Part shown: positions 31,225 through 39,076 of the stretch, piece by piece | How positions within the stretch are numbered: the stretch's first letter is position 1 | Layout: every line of letters begins with the position of its first letter | NCBI GenBank assembly: GCA_903906315.1 | Contig: CAIVJW010000271.1 | Coordinates: forward strand, 1 to 50,617 | Length of the DNA: 50,617 nucleotides | Source: an uncultured delta proteobacterium | Lineage (GTDB): Bacteria > Myxococcota_A > Polyangia > Polyangiales > Polyangiaceae | Reading direction: 5' to 3' | Notes under the pieces: model-generated | The model's database searches: none | What the model was told of the DNA's origin: nothing | The model's input: only the letters and a program-made list of their open reading frames with translations | Made by a program: the position numbers and the translations under genes

Positions 31225-31278
31225 GACGGGTGGGCCGGGGCTCGGGCGCAGCCGACCTCGCCGCCGCGGCAGCAGCCG

Positions 31279-31986
31279 TCAGGCGGCGGCGGGGCTGCGG
31301 CGACGTCGATTGGGCGTCGCGCGGCCGGCCTTCGCCCTGGTCGAGGTGGCCGGCTCGTCGCCCGGCGGGCTGCGGCGGGCGTCCGGCTTGAAGAAGGTGT
31401 AGCCGGCGCCTCGGCAGGTGCTGCACGGCAGGACCGTCGTCTCGTACCGCAGGACCATGCGGCGATAGCGAAGGCGGTAGCTCGCGGTCCCCGGGCTGAC
31501 CCCCAGCATGTTCGACCGCAGGTACGCGGCCCGACTCTGCGACCGCGCCTCGGTGCCCCTCCCGTCGCCGTCGCAGCAGCGGCACTGGCTGCCCGCCACG
31601 CAGATGAGCACGCTGCTTCCCAGGCAGACAGGGCACTGTGCGACGTCGAAGTGGCCAGCGCTCGACAAGCTCGCCACGGTCGTGCCGGCTCCGCCGCAGC
31701 GCTTGCAGCAAACCTCGACCAGCGTGAGGTCGAGGAGATCGGGCGAGATACCGTCGTCGGCCGACGCGAGCTGGTCGCGCTCGGCGAGGCCCTGCGGACT
31801 CAACAGGTACGACTGAGCCTCTCGAAGAGCGGTCAGTCGTCGAGTGGCAGACTCGTGCATTGCCGCGGGTAGGCGGTCTGGATGCCAGACGAACACCGCC
31901 TCACGGTACGCCCTGCGAATCTCCTCGACGGTCGCGTCCGGCTCGACGTAGAGGAGCCTCAGGCAGTGCTCGGCATTGCAGGTCAC
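31279..31986 (-). CDS. J-domain protein with DnaJ-like zinc motifs
   Basis: This 235-residue protein begins with a J domain (about 5-70; LRLLYVEPDATVEEIRRAY, HPD in VWHPDR), implying interaction with a DnaK/Hsp70. Four CxxC-type motifs follow: CCKRCGGAG, CPVCLGSS, CRCCDGDG and CSTCRGAG, like the zinc region of type I DnaJ. However, there is no Gly/Phe region and no C-terminal substrate-binding domain. The tail is basic (RRRRSPAAA). The GTG start at 31986 has a good GAGGTG site. It is convergent with the poly-HAMP kinase and divergent from the chemosensory operon. A specialised co-chaperone, perhaps for receptor or kinase arrays, is speculative. Confidence 0.75.
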   Translation of the reverse strand: MTCNAEHCLRLLYVEPDATVEEIRRAYREAVFVWHPDRLPAAMHESATRRLTALREAQSYLLSPQGLAERDQLASADDGISPDLLDLTLVEVCCKRCGGAGTTVASLSSAGHFDVAQCPVCLGSSVLICVAGSQCRCCDGDGRGTEARSQSRAAYLRSNMLGVSPGTASYRLRYRRMVLRYETTVLPCSTCRGAGYTFFKPDARRSPPGDEPATSTRAKAGRATPNRRRRSPAAA

Positions 31987-32653
31987 GTTTCACCTCGGAG
32001 TGCGCAGGCTACCTGCCTGCGCGCCGAGGCCCAAGAAACCGGTGACCGCGCGCGGTATGTCCTGGGCGCCCGGCGATCCGAGGGCGCCGGTCATCCCTCG
32101 AGGACCCGCGGAGTCGCGCCGCGTGAATGCCCCGGGCGGAACGGTGGCCGTGGGCTGCTTCGGGGGAGGCAACCGCACCATTTGCGTGCGGGTGCTTCGG
32201 TGAATTGCGCTGTATTTGTTTGGCGAAACACGCAAATTGGCACTCAAGATTCCGCGGACGCACCCGACTAATACAGTGACGAATGGGCCCCGAGAATGCA
32301 GCTTCGGCACGTCCAGATCTGCCCGCGCAGGGCGGGAGTGTGGACGGAATCCGGGTCCCCCCGCGCGCCGGGGGATCGGCGAACGACGCCGCCTGCGTCC
32401 GGCGTGAAGCCAGGCGCCGAGTGGCGCTTCCGTGCTGGACGCACGCGGTCGTCGGCTGGCGGGGCCATTCTGCGGGTCGGAGTCGGCGAGTCGCGCGCCG
32501 CGGCTGTCGACCTCCGCGTGCGCCCCGGCACGGCTCGAGGGCACCGCGCTCGAGCTGCGCCGACCTGACCCCCTCCTCGCTTCCTGGGTATCCCCTCCGA
32601 GCTCTCCTGTAGGCGAGCCACGGCTGCAACTACGAAAACGAAGGACACCAAGA
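31987..32653. other. 667-bp regulatory region upstream of the chemosensory operon
   Basis: This separates the divergent J-domain gene from the first chemosensory gene and should hold both promoters. The only AT-rich stretch is about 32200-32285. It contains an inverted repeat AATTGCG (32203-32209) / CGCAAATT (32231-32238) and a TAATAC word near 32269. A sigma54-like match at 32237 fails at the GC element. No open frame has gene-like codon use. Confidence 0.45.
32203..32238. promoter_or_regulatory. AT-rich inverted repeat, candidate operator/promoter
   Basis: AATTGCG and CGCAAATT flank a 21-bp spacer in the only AT-rich patch between the J-domain gene and the chemosensory operon, about 415 bp upstream of the first operon start. 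It is a plausible regulator site; the distance implies a long leader if it serves the operon. Confidence 0.25.
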
Positions 32654-34576
32654 ATGGCACTCATCAAGAAGTTCTCCGGTGCAGCAAAGGCCGTCACCCC
32701 GGCCGCGGGCACGACCTCCGCGGTCGTCGTGCGCGAGGCCGAGGCCCAGCGCAAGAAGGCGCGCACCCTCGGCAAGCAGCAGCAGGCCGCCGAGCGGATC
32801 GCCGCCGCGACCGGGGAGCTCTCCTCGGGCATCAACGAGGCGGCCTCGGCCGCCGAGGAGCTGAAGCGGGCCGCCGACCAGATCGCCACCGGCGCGGAGC
32901 AGGCCTCCAGCGCGGCGCAGGTCTCGATGGCGGCCTTCAAGCTGGTGACCGCCGCGATCGCGCGCCAGCTGTCGAACGCGGACATCAGCCAGGGCAAGGG
33001 GGAGGTCTCGCAGACGCTCGTCGGCAAGACGAGCGGAGACGTCGCCAGCCTGATCACGAACATCGCCGTCGCGGGGCAGCGGCAGATCGCCTCCGTCGGC
33101 ATGGTGGTCGAGCTCGAGAAGCAGGCCGCCAACATCGGCGACATCGTCAAAGCGGTCGCGCGCATCGCCGACCAGACGAACCTGCTCGCCCTGAACGCGG
33201 CCATCGAGGCCGCCCGGGCCGGCAAGCACGGCAAGGGCTTCGCCGTCGTGGCCGACGAGGTGCGCACCCTCGCCGAGACCTCGGAGAAGAGCGCGAAGCA
33301 GATCCAGGACCTGGTCGGGCAGATCCAGCAGGACGTCAAGGCCATCGCCGACGGCATCACGAGCTCGGCGAAGACGGTCGAGGGCGAGGTCGAGAAGGGG
33401 AAGGTCATCACCCTCCAGCTCGAGCAGATCCGCACGGACGTCATCGAGGTCGTGCGCGGCATCACGGAGATCGCGACCGGCGCCAAGCAATCGGACGGCG
33501 CGGCCAACCAGGCGCTCAAGGCCTCCGAGGAGATCGCCTCGGCGGCCCTCGAGCAGTCCGCCGCCGCCGACGAGGCGACCAAGACGGTCGCGCAGCAGTC
33601 GCAGGCGCTCGCGGAGTCCGAGCAGGCGGCCCAGGCCCTGTCGGAGCTGGCCGAGGACCTGAAGAACTCGAGCGACGTCGCCAAGAGCGCCGAGCAGGTG
33701 GCGTCCTCCGCGGAGGAGCTGTCGTCGGCCGTGCAGGAGATCAACCGCGCGAGCGGCCAGATCATGACGGCGATCGAGCAGATCCGAAAGGGCGCGCAGA
33801 CCTCGGCGGCGGCGTGCGAGGAGTCCGCGACGGCGGTGAACCAGATCGAGAAGGGCGTCGAGGTCGCGCAGCAGCGGGCCAAGGCGAGCGGCGAGAAGCT
33901 GCGGACCGTTCAGGCGCTGCTCGTCACGAACAAGACCTCGGTCGACGAGCTCATCATCGGCATCACGTCGTCGGTGCGGGGCACGCAGGAGAGCATCAAG
34001 AAGGTCAAGGACCTCGAGGGCGTGTCGCGGCGCATCGACAAGATCGTCGAGGCCATCACCACCGTCTCGATCCAGACCAACATGCTCGCGGTCAACGGGT
34101 CCATCGAGGCCGCGCGCGCCGGGGAGTTCGGCAAGGGGTTCGTCGTGGTGTCGACCGACATCCGGAACCTGGCCCGCGATTCGGCCGAGAACGCCGACCG
34201 CATCAAGGACCTGGTGAAGGCCGTGCAGGACCAGATTCGGCTCGTCAGCGTCGACCTGGAGGACATCGTCAAGTCCGCCCTCGGCGAGGTGGAGCAGGCC
34301 AAGGCGTCCACCGCGAACCTGGTGCAGATCGAGGCCGGGATCGTGGTGATCGACCGCGGGACCCAGGAGATCCTGGCGGCTTCGATGGACATCGCGACGA
34401 GCATCGTCCAGGCGAAGAAGGGCATCGAGCAGATCGCCACGGCGTCGCAGGAGGCCGAGAAGGCCGCGAACGAGGCCGCCGCTGCCGCGACCCAGCAGTC
34501 CAAGGGGGCCGAGGAGCTGGCGAGCGCGATCGAGGAGATCTCGTCGCTGGCCGACGAACTGCAAAGCGCAGCCTAG
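32654..34576 (+). CDS. soluble chemoreceptor with two MCP signalling domains
   Basis: This 640-residue, almost wholly helical protein has no signal peptide, membrane span or recognisable ligand domain. It contains two complete MCP hairpin tips about 300 residues apart. The first is near residues 165-205 ([21 protein letters not shown], then [16 protein letters not shown] as one continuous segment). The second is near 465-505 ([20 protein letters not shown], then [18 protein letters not shown]). The heptad-rich flanks contain many Gln/Glu pairs that could be methylation sites for the CheR/CheB in this operon. It is probably a cytoplasmic receptor, like FrzCD in lacking membrane segments but duplicated. 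It starts the operon; AAGGA precedes ATG 32654. Confidence 0.9.
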   Translation: MALIKKFSGAAKAVTPAAGTTSAVVVREAEAQRKKARTLGKQQQAAERIAAATGELSSGINEAASAAEELKRAADQIATGAEQASSAAQVSMAAFKLVTAAIARQLSNADISQGKGEVSQTLVGKTSGDVASLITNIAVAGQRQIASVGMVVELEKQAANIGDIVKAVARIADQTNLLALNAAIEAARAGKHGKGFAVVADEVRTLAETSEKSAKQIQDLVGQIQQDVKAIADGITSSAKTVEGEVEKGKVITLQLEQIRTDVIEVVRGITEIATGAKQSDGAANQALKASEEIASAALEQSAAADEATKTVAQQSQALAESEQAAQALSELAEDLKNSSDVAKSAEQVASSAEELSSAVQEINRASGQIMTAIEQIRKGAQTSAAACEESATAVNQIEKGVEVAQQRAKASGEKLRTVQALLVTNKTSVDELIIGITSSVRGTQESIKKVKDLEGVSRRIDKIVEAITTVSIQTNMLAVNGSIEAARAGEFGKGFVVVSTDIRNLARDSAENADRIKDLVKAVQDQIRLVSVDLEDIVKSALGEVEQAKASTANLVQIEAGIVVIDRGTQEILAASMDIATSIVQAKKGIEQIATASQEAEKAANEAAAAATQQSKGAEELASAIEEISSLADELQSAA

Positions 34577-34585
34577 GAGGCCGTC

Positions 34586-36151
34586 ATGACGACAGAATCA
34601 CTCGAAGCTTCGGCCGGTCCGTCCCGCCGCGCAGAGAGCGGCTCCGAGGAGCGGTCCTCGGATACCCGGCAGTTCGTCACGTTCATCACCGGCGGCGAGG
34701 TCTTCGCCGTCGACATGGCCCCCGTGCAGGAGATCATCCGGGTCCCCGAGGTGATGCGGGTGCCGCTGGCCCCGCGCGCGCTCGACGGGCTCGCGAACCT
34801 GCGGGGCAAGGTGTTGCCCATCATCTCGCTGCGGCGCATGTTCGGCTTCGCCGAGCAGGAGCACGACGACGCGACGCGCGCCGTCATCGTCGACGTGGGG
34901 CAGCCGCTCGGCTTCGTCGTCGACCGCGTGGCCAGCGTCGTCGGGGTGGAGCCGAGCAAGATCGAGGGTGTCAGCGCGATTGGCAGCACCGTCGATACGG
35001 AGCTGCTGTCCGGCATCATCAAGGACGTGGGCGGCCACGCCATGATCATGGTGCTCAATTTCGAGAAGCTCATCCAGCGTGAGTTCAAGGAGATCGCCAG
35101 CGCGGTGAAGGCCGCGAACGGCGGTGGATCCGTCGCAGCCAGCGGGGAGACGGAGGAGCAGGAGACCGAAGGCAACGACGAGCTTCAGCTCGTGAGCTTC
35201 GACGTCGAGGCGCAGGAGTACGCCATCGCGATCGAGGACGTTCAGGAGATCGTCCAGGCGCCCGAGACGATCATCCACATCCCTCACTCGCAGTCCCACG
35301 TGCTCGGCATGATGACCCTGCGCAGCCGCCTGCTGCCGCTGGTCAGCCTGCGCCGCATGTTCGACCTGCCCGACCGGCCGCTCGACGAGAAGAGCCGTAT
35401 CGTGGTGCTCGCGCTGGGGAGCGCTTCGGTCGGTATGGCCGTCGATGGGGTGAGCGAGGTGCTGCGGGTCTCCAAGGACCACGTGGACGCCATGCCCGTC
35501 CTGCTCGCCCGCATGGGAGATCTCTCGGATATCGCCCAGATCTGTCGCCTCGACCAGGGAAAGCGGCTGGTGTCGATCATCACGGCGCGCGCCCTGTTCG
35601 ACAACTCGAGCATCAAGGAGGCGCTGACCGCCGTGAGCCAGAGGGACGGAGCCGTGGAGGAGAGCGCCGAACGGGACGAGGGCCAGGACGACGACGACGA
35701 GCAGCTCGTGGTGTTCCGGCTGGACAAGGAGGAGTTCGGCGTGCCGATCGCCAGCGTCCAGGAAATCGTGCGCGTACCGGACACGCTCACGCGGGTGCCG
35801 CACGCTCCTCCCTTCGTCGAGGGCGTGATCAACCTGCGCGGGAGCATGCTGTCGGTCGTCGACCTCCGCGTGCGGCTCGGGCTCCGGCCCGTGGCGCGAT
35901 CGGACAGTCAGCGCATCATGGTGTTCCTGCTCGACGGCATGCGCACCGGGTTCATCGTCGACCAGGTGGCCGAGGTGCTCAAGATCCCGAAGGCCGCAAT
36001 CGAGCCGGGGCCGAGGTTCTCCGGGCGTCAGAGCCGGCTGCTGTCGAGGATGGCCAATCTCGAGAAGCAGAAGCGCATGGTCCAGCTGATCGAGCCGGCC
36101 CATCTCCTCGAGGACGAGGAAGTCGCGGCCATGGCCGGCGCGGCGGGTTGA
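34586..36151 (+). CDS. triple CheW-domain coupling protein
   Basis: This 521-residue protein has three consecutive CheW domains at about residues 28-175, 200-345 and 372-510. They start QFVTFITGGEVFAVDM, QLVSFDVEAQEYAIAI and QLVVFRLDKEEFGVPI. Each has the VQEI motif and an RG/RS loop before a strand (NLRGKVLPIISL, TLRSRLLPLVSL, NLRGSMLSVVDL). CheW couples receptors to CheA. Three copies could link several receptors or kinase P5 domains and alter array geometry. Acidic linkers (ETEEQETEG, DEGQDDDDE) separate the domains. GGAGG eight bases before the ATG supports the start; the gene follows the receptor by 9 bp. Confidence 0.93.
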   Translation: MTTESLEASAGPSRRAESGSEERSSDTRQFVTFITGGEVFAVDMAPVQEIIRVPEVMRVPLAPRALDGLANLRGKVLPIISLRRMFGFAEQEHDDATRAVIVDVGQPLGFVVDRVASVVGVEPSKIEGVSAIGSTVDTELLSGIIKDVGGHAMIMVLNFEKLIQREFKEIASAVKAANGGGSVAASGETEEQETEGNDELQLVSFDVEAQEYAIAIEDVQEIVQAPETIIHIPHSQSHVLGMMTLRSRLLPLVSLRRMFDLPDRPLDEKSRIVVLALGSASVGMAVDGVSEVLRVSKDHVDAMPVLLARMGDLSDIAQICRLDQGKRLVSIITARALFDNSSIKEALTAVSQRDGAVEESAERDEGQDDDDEQLVVFRLDKEEFGVPIASVQEIVRVPDTLTRVPHAPPFVEGVINLRGSMLSVVDLRVRLGLRPVARSDSQRIMVFLLDGMRTGFIVDQVAEVLKIPKAAIEPGPRFSGRQSRLLSRMANLEKQKRMVQLIEPAHLLEDEEVAAMAGAAG

Positions 36152-36160
36152 GGTGACGCG

Positions 36161-37225
36161 ATGGTCAAGCTGCTCATCGTCGACGATTCGGCGCTGATGC
36201 GCCGCCAGCTGACGCAGGTCTTTGCGTCCGCTGGCGGTTTCGAGGTCCGGCAGGCCAGAAACGGGCTGGAGGCGGTGGAGCAGAACCGCGAGTTCCAGCC
36301 GGATGTCGTGACGCTCGACATCAACATGCCGGAGATGGACGGCTTGACCGCGCTGTCGCTCATCATGGCCGAGCGACCGGTGCCGGTGGTGATGGTCTCG
36401 TCGCTGACCGAGCGCGGGGCCATCGCCACGTTCGAGGCCCTGAATCTGGGGGCCGTCGACTACATCGCCAAACCGGAGGGAACGATCTCTCTCTCGATGG
36501 AGTCGGTGCGGGAGGCGCTGATCAGCAAGGTGCGCGGCGCGGCCGGCGCCAAGCTGCGGAGGAAGCGGGCGACGCCCGGCGAGCTGTCCGCGCCGGAGAT
36601 CCGGGCGGTCGGCGTGCCCCGGCAGGACCCGGGGCGGCGCGGTGTGGCGGGCGGGGGCGTGGTGGTCGTCGGGGTCTCGACCGGGGGTCCCCGGACGCTG
36701 GAGGAGATCCTGCCGAAGCTGCCCGCCGACTTCCCGTGGCCGGTGCTGATCGCGCAGCACATGCCCGCGGCGTTCACCAAGAGCTTCGCCGACCGGATGA
36801 ACGATCACTGTGCCGTCGAGGTGCTCGAGGCAAATCACCCGATGGCCGTGGAGCCGGGGAAGGTCTACATCGGTCGCGGCGGCGCCGACCTCGTGGTGGC
36901 GAGGCGGGCGGGCAAGCTCTTCGCGCTGCCGAAGCCGGAGTCGTCGCAGTTTCTCTGGCATCCCTCGGTGGAGCTGCTCGGCCTCACGGTGCTCGAGCAC
37001 TGCGACCCGACGAAGGTCATCGCGGTGATGCTCACCGGCATGGGGTCCGACGGGTCGGTGGCCTTCGCGGAGATTCGCCGGCGCGGCGGGCGCACCGTCG
37101 CGGAGTCCGAGCAATCGGCGGTGGTGTTCGGGATGCCCGCGGAGCTCATCCGGCTCGGGGGTGCCACGCTGGTCCTGCCAGCGGAGAGCATCGCCACGCA
37201 AATCATGCTCTGGGCCGGAAGCTGA
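36161..37225 (+). CDS. cheB: chemotaxis protein-glutamate methylesterase CheB
   Basis: This 354-residue protein has a receiver domain (about 1-120; LLIVDDSALMRR, TLDINMPEMDG, Thr/Ser in MVSSLTE, AKPEG) and a basic linker. The C-terminal methylesterase (about 165-354) has the catalytic triad in GVSTGGP (Ser about 173), IAQHMPAAF and TGMGSDGS. It removes methyl groups from receptor glutamates and can deamidate glutamines, with activity controlled by CheA phosphorylation. The length and layout are standard. It follows the CheW gene by 9 bp. Confidence 0.96.
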   Translation: MVKLLIVDDSALMRRQLTQVFASAGGFEVRQARNGLEAVEQNREFQPDVVTLDINMPEMDGLTALSLIMAERPVPVVMVSSLTERGAIATFEALNLGAVDYIAKPEGTISLSMESVREALISKVRGAAGAKLRRKRATPGELSAPEIRAVGVPRQDPGRRGVAGGGVVVVGVSTGGPRTLEEILPKLPADFPWPVLIAQHMPAAFTKSFADRMNDHCAVEVLEANHPMAVEPGKVYIGRGGADLVVARRAGKLFALPKPESSQFLWHPSVELLGLTVLEHCDPTKVIAVMLTGMGSDGSVAFAEIRRRGGRTVAESEQSAVVFGMPAELIRLGGATLVLPAESIATQIMLWAGS

Positions 37226-37234
37226 ATCGAGGCC

Positions 37235-37858
37235 ATGGCACTCATCAAGACGCAAGCAACCGGCGCCGTCCGGGCCGAGGAGCGCAAGCGGGGGCGGTCG
37301 TGCGCGGACCTTCGGGCGCAGCTCGGAGACCCGGATTCGACGGCGCGGCGCTGGGCCGTGCGCGACATCGTCGCCTGTCCCGAGGCCTCCGCCTCCCTGG
37401 TGGAGCGACTGAAGTTCGAACCCGTGGCGATGGTGCGGGAGGTGATCTTCACCTCGCTGACCCGGCTCGGCGACGCGGTCGCGGTCGCGGGGCTGGTCGA
37501 GTGCCTCCGCAGCGAGGACGCCGCCGTGCGGAGCGGCGCCATCGAGGCGATGCAGCAGCTGCCCGACGAGGTGGCGCCGATCATGCACGGGCTCCTGACG
37601 GACCTGGACCCGGACGTCCGCATCTTCGCCGTCAACATCCTCGAGTCCCTCCGTCACCCCGACGTGGAAGGCTGGCTGATCCGGGTGATCGAGACCGACC
37701 CGCACGTCAACGTCTGTGCTGCGGCGGTGGACTTGCTCGGGGAGGTCGGAACCGCGGCAGCGCAGGAGCCGCTCGCCCGGCTGAAGGTCCGGTTCGGCTA
37801 CGAGCCGTACATCCAGTTCGCCGCCGACCTGGCCTTGCGACGCGCGGGAGAAACCTGA
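37235..37858 (+). CDS. HEAT-repeat protein of the chemosensory operon
   Basis: This 207-residue protein consists of about four to five HEAT-like helical repeats (DSTARRWAVRDIVACPEA, MVREVIFTSLTRLGD, DAAVRSGAIEAMQQLPDE, DPDVRIFAVNILESLRHP, HVNVCAAAVDLLGEVG). HEAT proteins serve as protein-binding scaffolds. The N-terminus (MALIKTQATG then basic residues) starts like the operon's receptor (MALIKKFSG then basic residues), which may be a shared docking peptide. It sits between cheB (9 bp) and cheR (1 bp), so it probably acts within the chemosensory complex. The partner is unknown. Confidence 0.85.
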   Translation: MALIKTQATGAVRAEERKRGRSCADLRAQLGDPDSTARRWAVRDIVACPEASASLVERLKFEPVAMVREVIFTSLTRLGDAVAVAGLVECLRSEDAAVRSGAIEAMQQLPDEVAPIMHGLLTDLDPDVRIFAVNILESLRHPDVEGWLIRVIETDPHVNVCAAAVDLLGEVGTAAAQEPLARLKVRFGYEPYIQFAADLALRRAGET

Positions 37859-37859
37859 G

Positions 37860-38711
37860 GTGGCTACGGCGAAGGTCATCATCAGCGACGACGACTTCCA
37901 GAAGTTCCGCGAGTTTTTCTATCGAAAGACCGGGATCAGCTTCGAGCCGACGAAGCGGTACTTCGTCGACAAGCGCCTCGTCGAGCGCATCGAGGCGACG
38001 GGCACGGGCACGTTCTTCGCGTACTTCACGATGCTGCGCTTCCAGGCGTCGTGCGAGGAGCTGCAGCAGGTCACCAACCTGATGACCGTGAACGAGACGT
38101 ACTTCCTGCGGGAGGAGTACCAGTTCGAGTGCCTGGTGAATTCGCTGCTGCCCGACATCGTGGCGCGGAGAGCGGGCCGGACCCCCATTCGTATCTGGTG
38201 CATCCCGTCGTCCTCGGGAGAGGAGCCGTACTCCATCGCCATGTATCTGCTGGAGCGGTGGCCCGGGATCGAGGAGTGGGACGTCGAGATCATCTCCTCC
38301 GACATCGACACCGACATCCTGGACAAGGCGCGTGAAGGGCTCTATTCGGCCCGGTCCGTGCAGAATCTGCCGCCGGAATGGCTGAATAGGTACTTCACCC
38401 AACGAGGCGATCACTTCCAGATCTCCCGGTCGCTTCAGGAGGCGGTGGAGTTCACCCGCGTGAACGTGGCGGACCCGGGCGACACGAGGCACTACCGGGA
38501 CTTCGACATCATCTTCTGCCGCAACCTGCTGATCTACTTCGACGACGTCTCCCGCAAGGCGGCGGCCGAGACGTTCTACGATGCCTTGAGGCCGGGCGGC
38601 TTCGTCTGCCTCGGGCACTCCGAATCGATGAGTCGCATCTCCTCGCTGTTCAAGGTGCGGAAGTTCCCGGAAGCCATCGTGTATGACAAGCCTGTAGAGG
38701 GAGTGCGATGA
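37860..38711 (+). CDS. cheR: chemoreceptor methyltransferase CheR
   Basis: This 283-residue protein is a full-length CheR. The N-terminal helical domain (about 8-70; FQKFREFFYRKTGISF) leads to the VNETYFLREEYQF motif. The SAM-binding domain has IWCIPSSSGEEPYSIAM, an acidic strand end (SSDIDTDILDKAREGLY), and FDIIFCRNLLIYFDD, with the closing LGHSESM. It transfers methyl groups from S-adenosylmethionine to receptor glutamates, opposing CheB. The start is a GTG one base after the HEAT gene stop. Its TGA overlaps the next ATG by four bases. Confidence 0.96.
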   Translation: MATAKVIISDDDFQKFREFFYRKTGISFEPTKRYFVDKRLVERIEATGTGTFFAYFTMLRFQASCEELQQVTNLMTVNETYFLREEYQFECLVNSLLPDIVARRAGRTPIRIWCIPSSSGEEPYSIAMYLLERWPGIEEWDVEIISSDIDTDILDKAREGLYSARSVQNLPPEWLNRYFTQRGDHFQISRSLQEAVEFTRVNVADPGDTRHYRDFDIIFCRNLLIYFDDVSRKAAAETFYDALRPGGFVCLGHSESMSRISSLFKVRKFPEAIVYDKPVEGVR

Positions 38712-39076
38712 AGCGCATCCTGATCGTCGATGATGCGGCCACGGTGCGTATGTATCATCGGAGCATCCTCGCGTCCGCGGGCTACGAGGTACACGAGGCG
38801 ATGAACGGCATCGAGGCGCTCGAGAAGTGCCTGTTGACGCCCTGCGATCTGTACGTCGTGGACATCAACATGCCGAAGCTCGACGGCTACGCCTTCATCA
38901 GCCAGCTGCGCCTCGAGCAGGTGCCCCAGGCGCCGGTCATCATGGTGTCGACCGAGTCCGCGTCTCGCGACGAGCTGAAGGCCTACCGGGCCGGGGCCAA
39001 CAGCTACTTCTACAAGCCCGTCAACGCCGTGCGACTGCTCATCTACGTCCGGCTGCTCCTGGGGGTGCGCGCGTGA
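38708..39076 (+). CDS. CheY-like receiver protein
   Basis: This 122-residue single receiver has LIVDDAATVRM, phospho-Asp in YVVDINMPKLDG, the Thr/Ser position in IMVSTESAS and Lys in YKPVN. It sits between cheR and cheA and overlaps both (ATGA at 38708, GTGA at 39073). It is the first of two CheY-like proteins in the operon. One may carry the output and the other act as a phosphate sink, but sequence does not tell which. Confidence 0.92.
   Translation: MKRILIVDDAATVRMYHRSILASAGYEVHEAMNGIEALEKCLLTPCDLYVVDINMPKLDGYAFISQLRLEQVPQAPVIMVSTESASRDELKAYRAGANSYFYKPVNAVRLLIYVRLLLGVRA

Noticed and set aside
32237-32252. sigma54-like promoter (TTGGCAC then TTCCGC)
   Set aside because: The GG-to-GC spacing is wrong: the expected GC ten bases after GG is TC, so it does not meet the -24/-12 rule.
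34598-37882. 1094-residue open frame on the minus strand
   Set aside because: It is antisense to the CheW, CheB and HEAT genes; composition is Arg/His/Asp-rich and no domain is visible.
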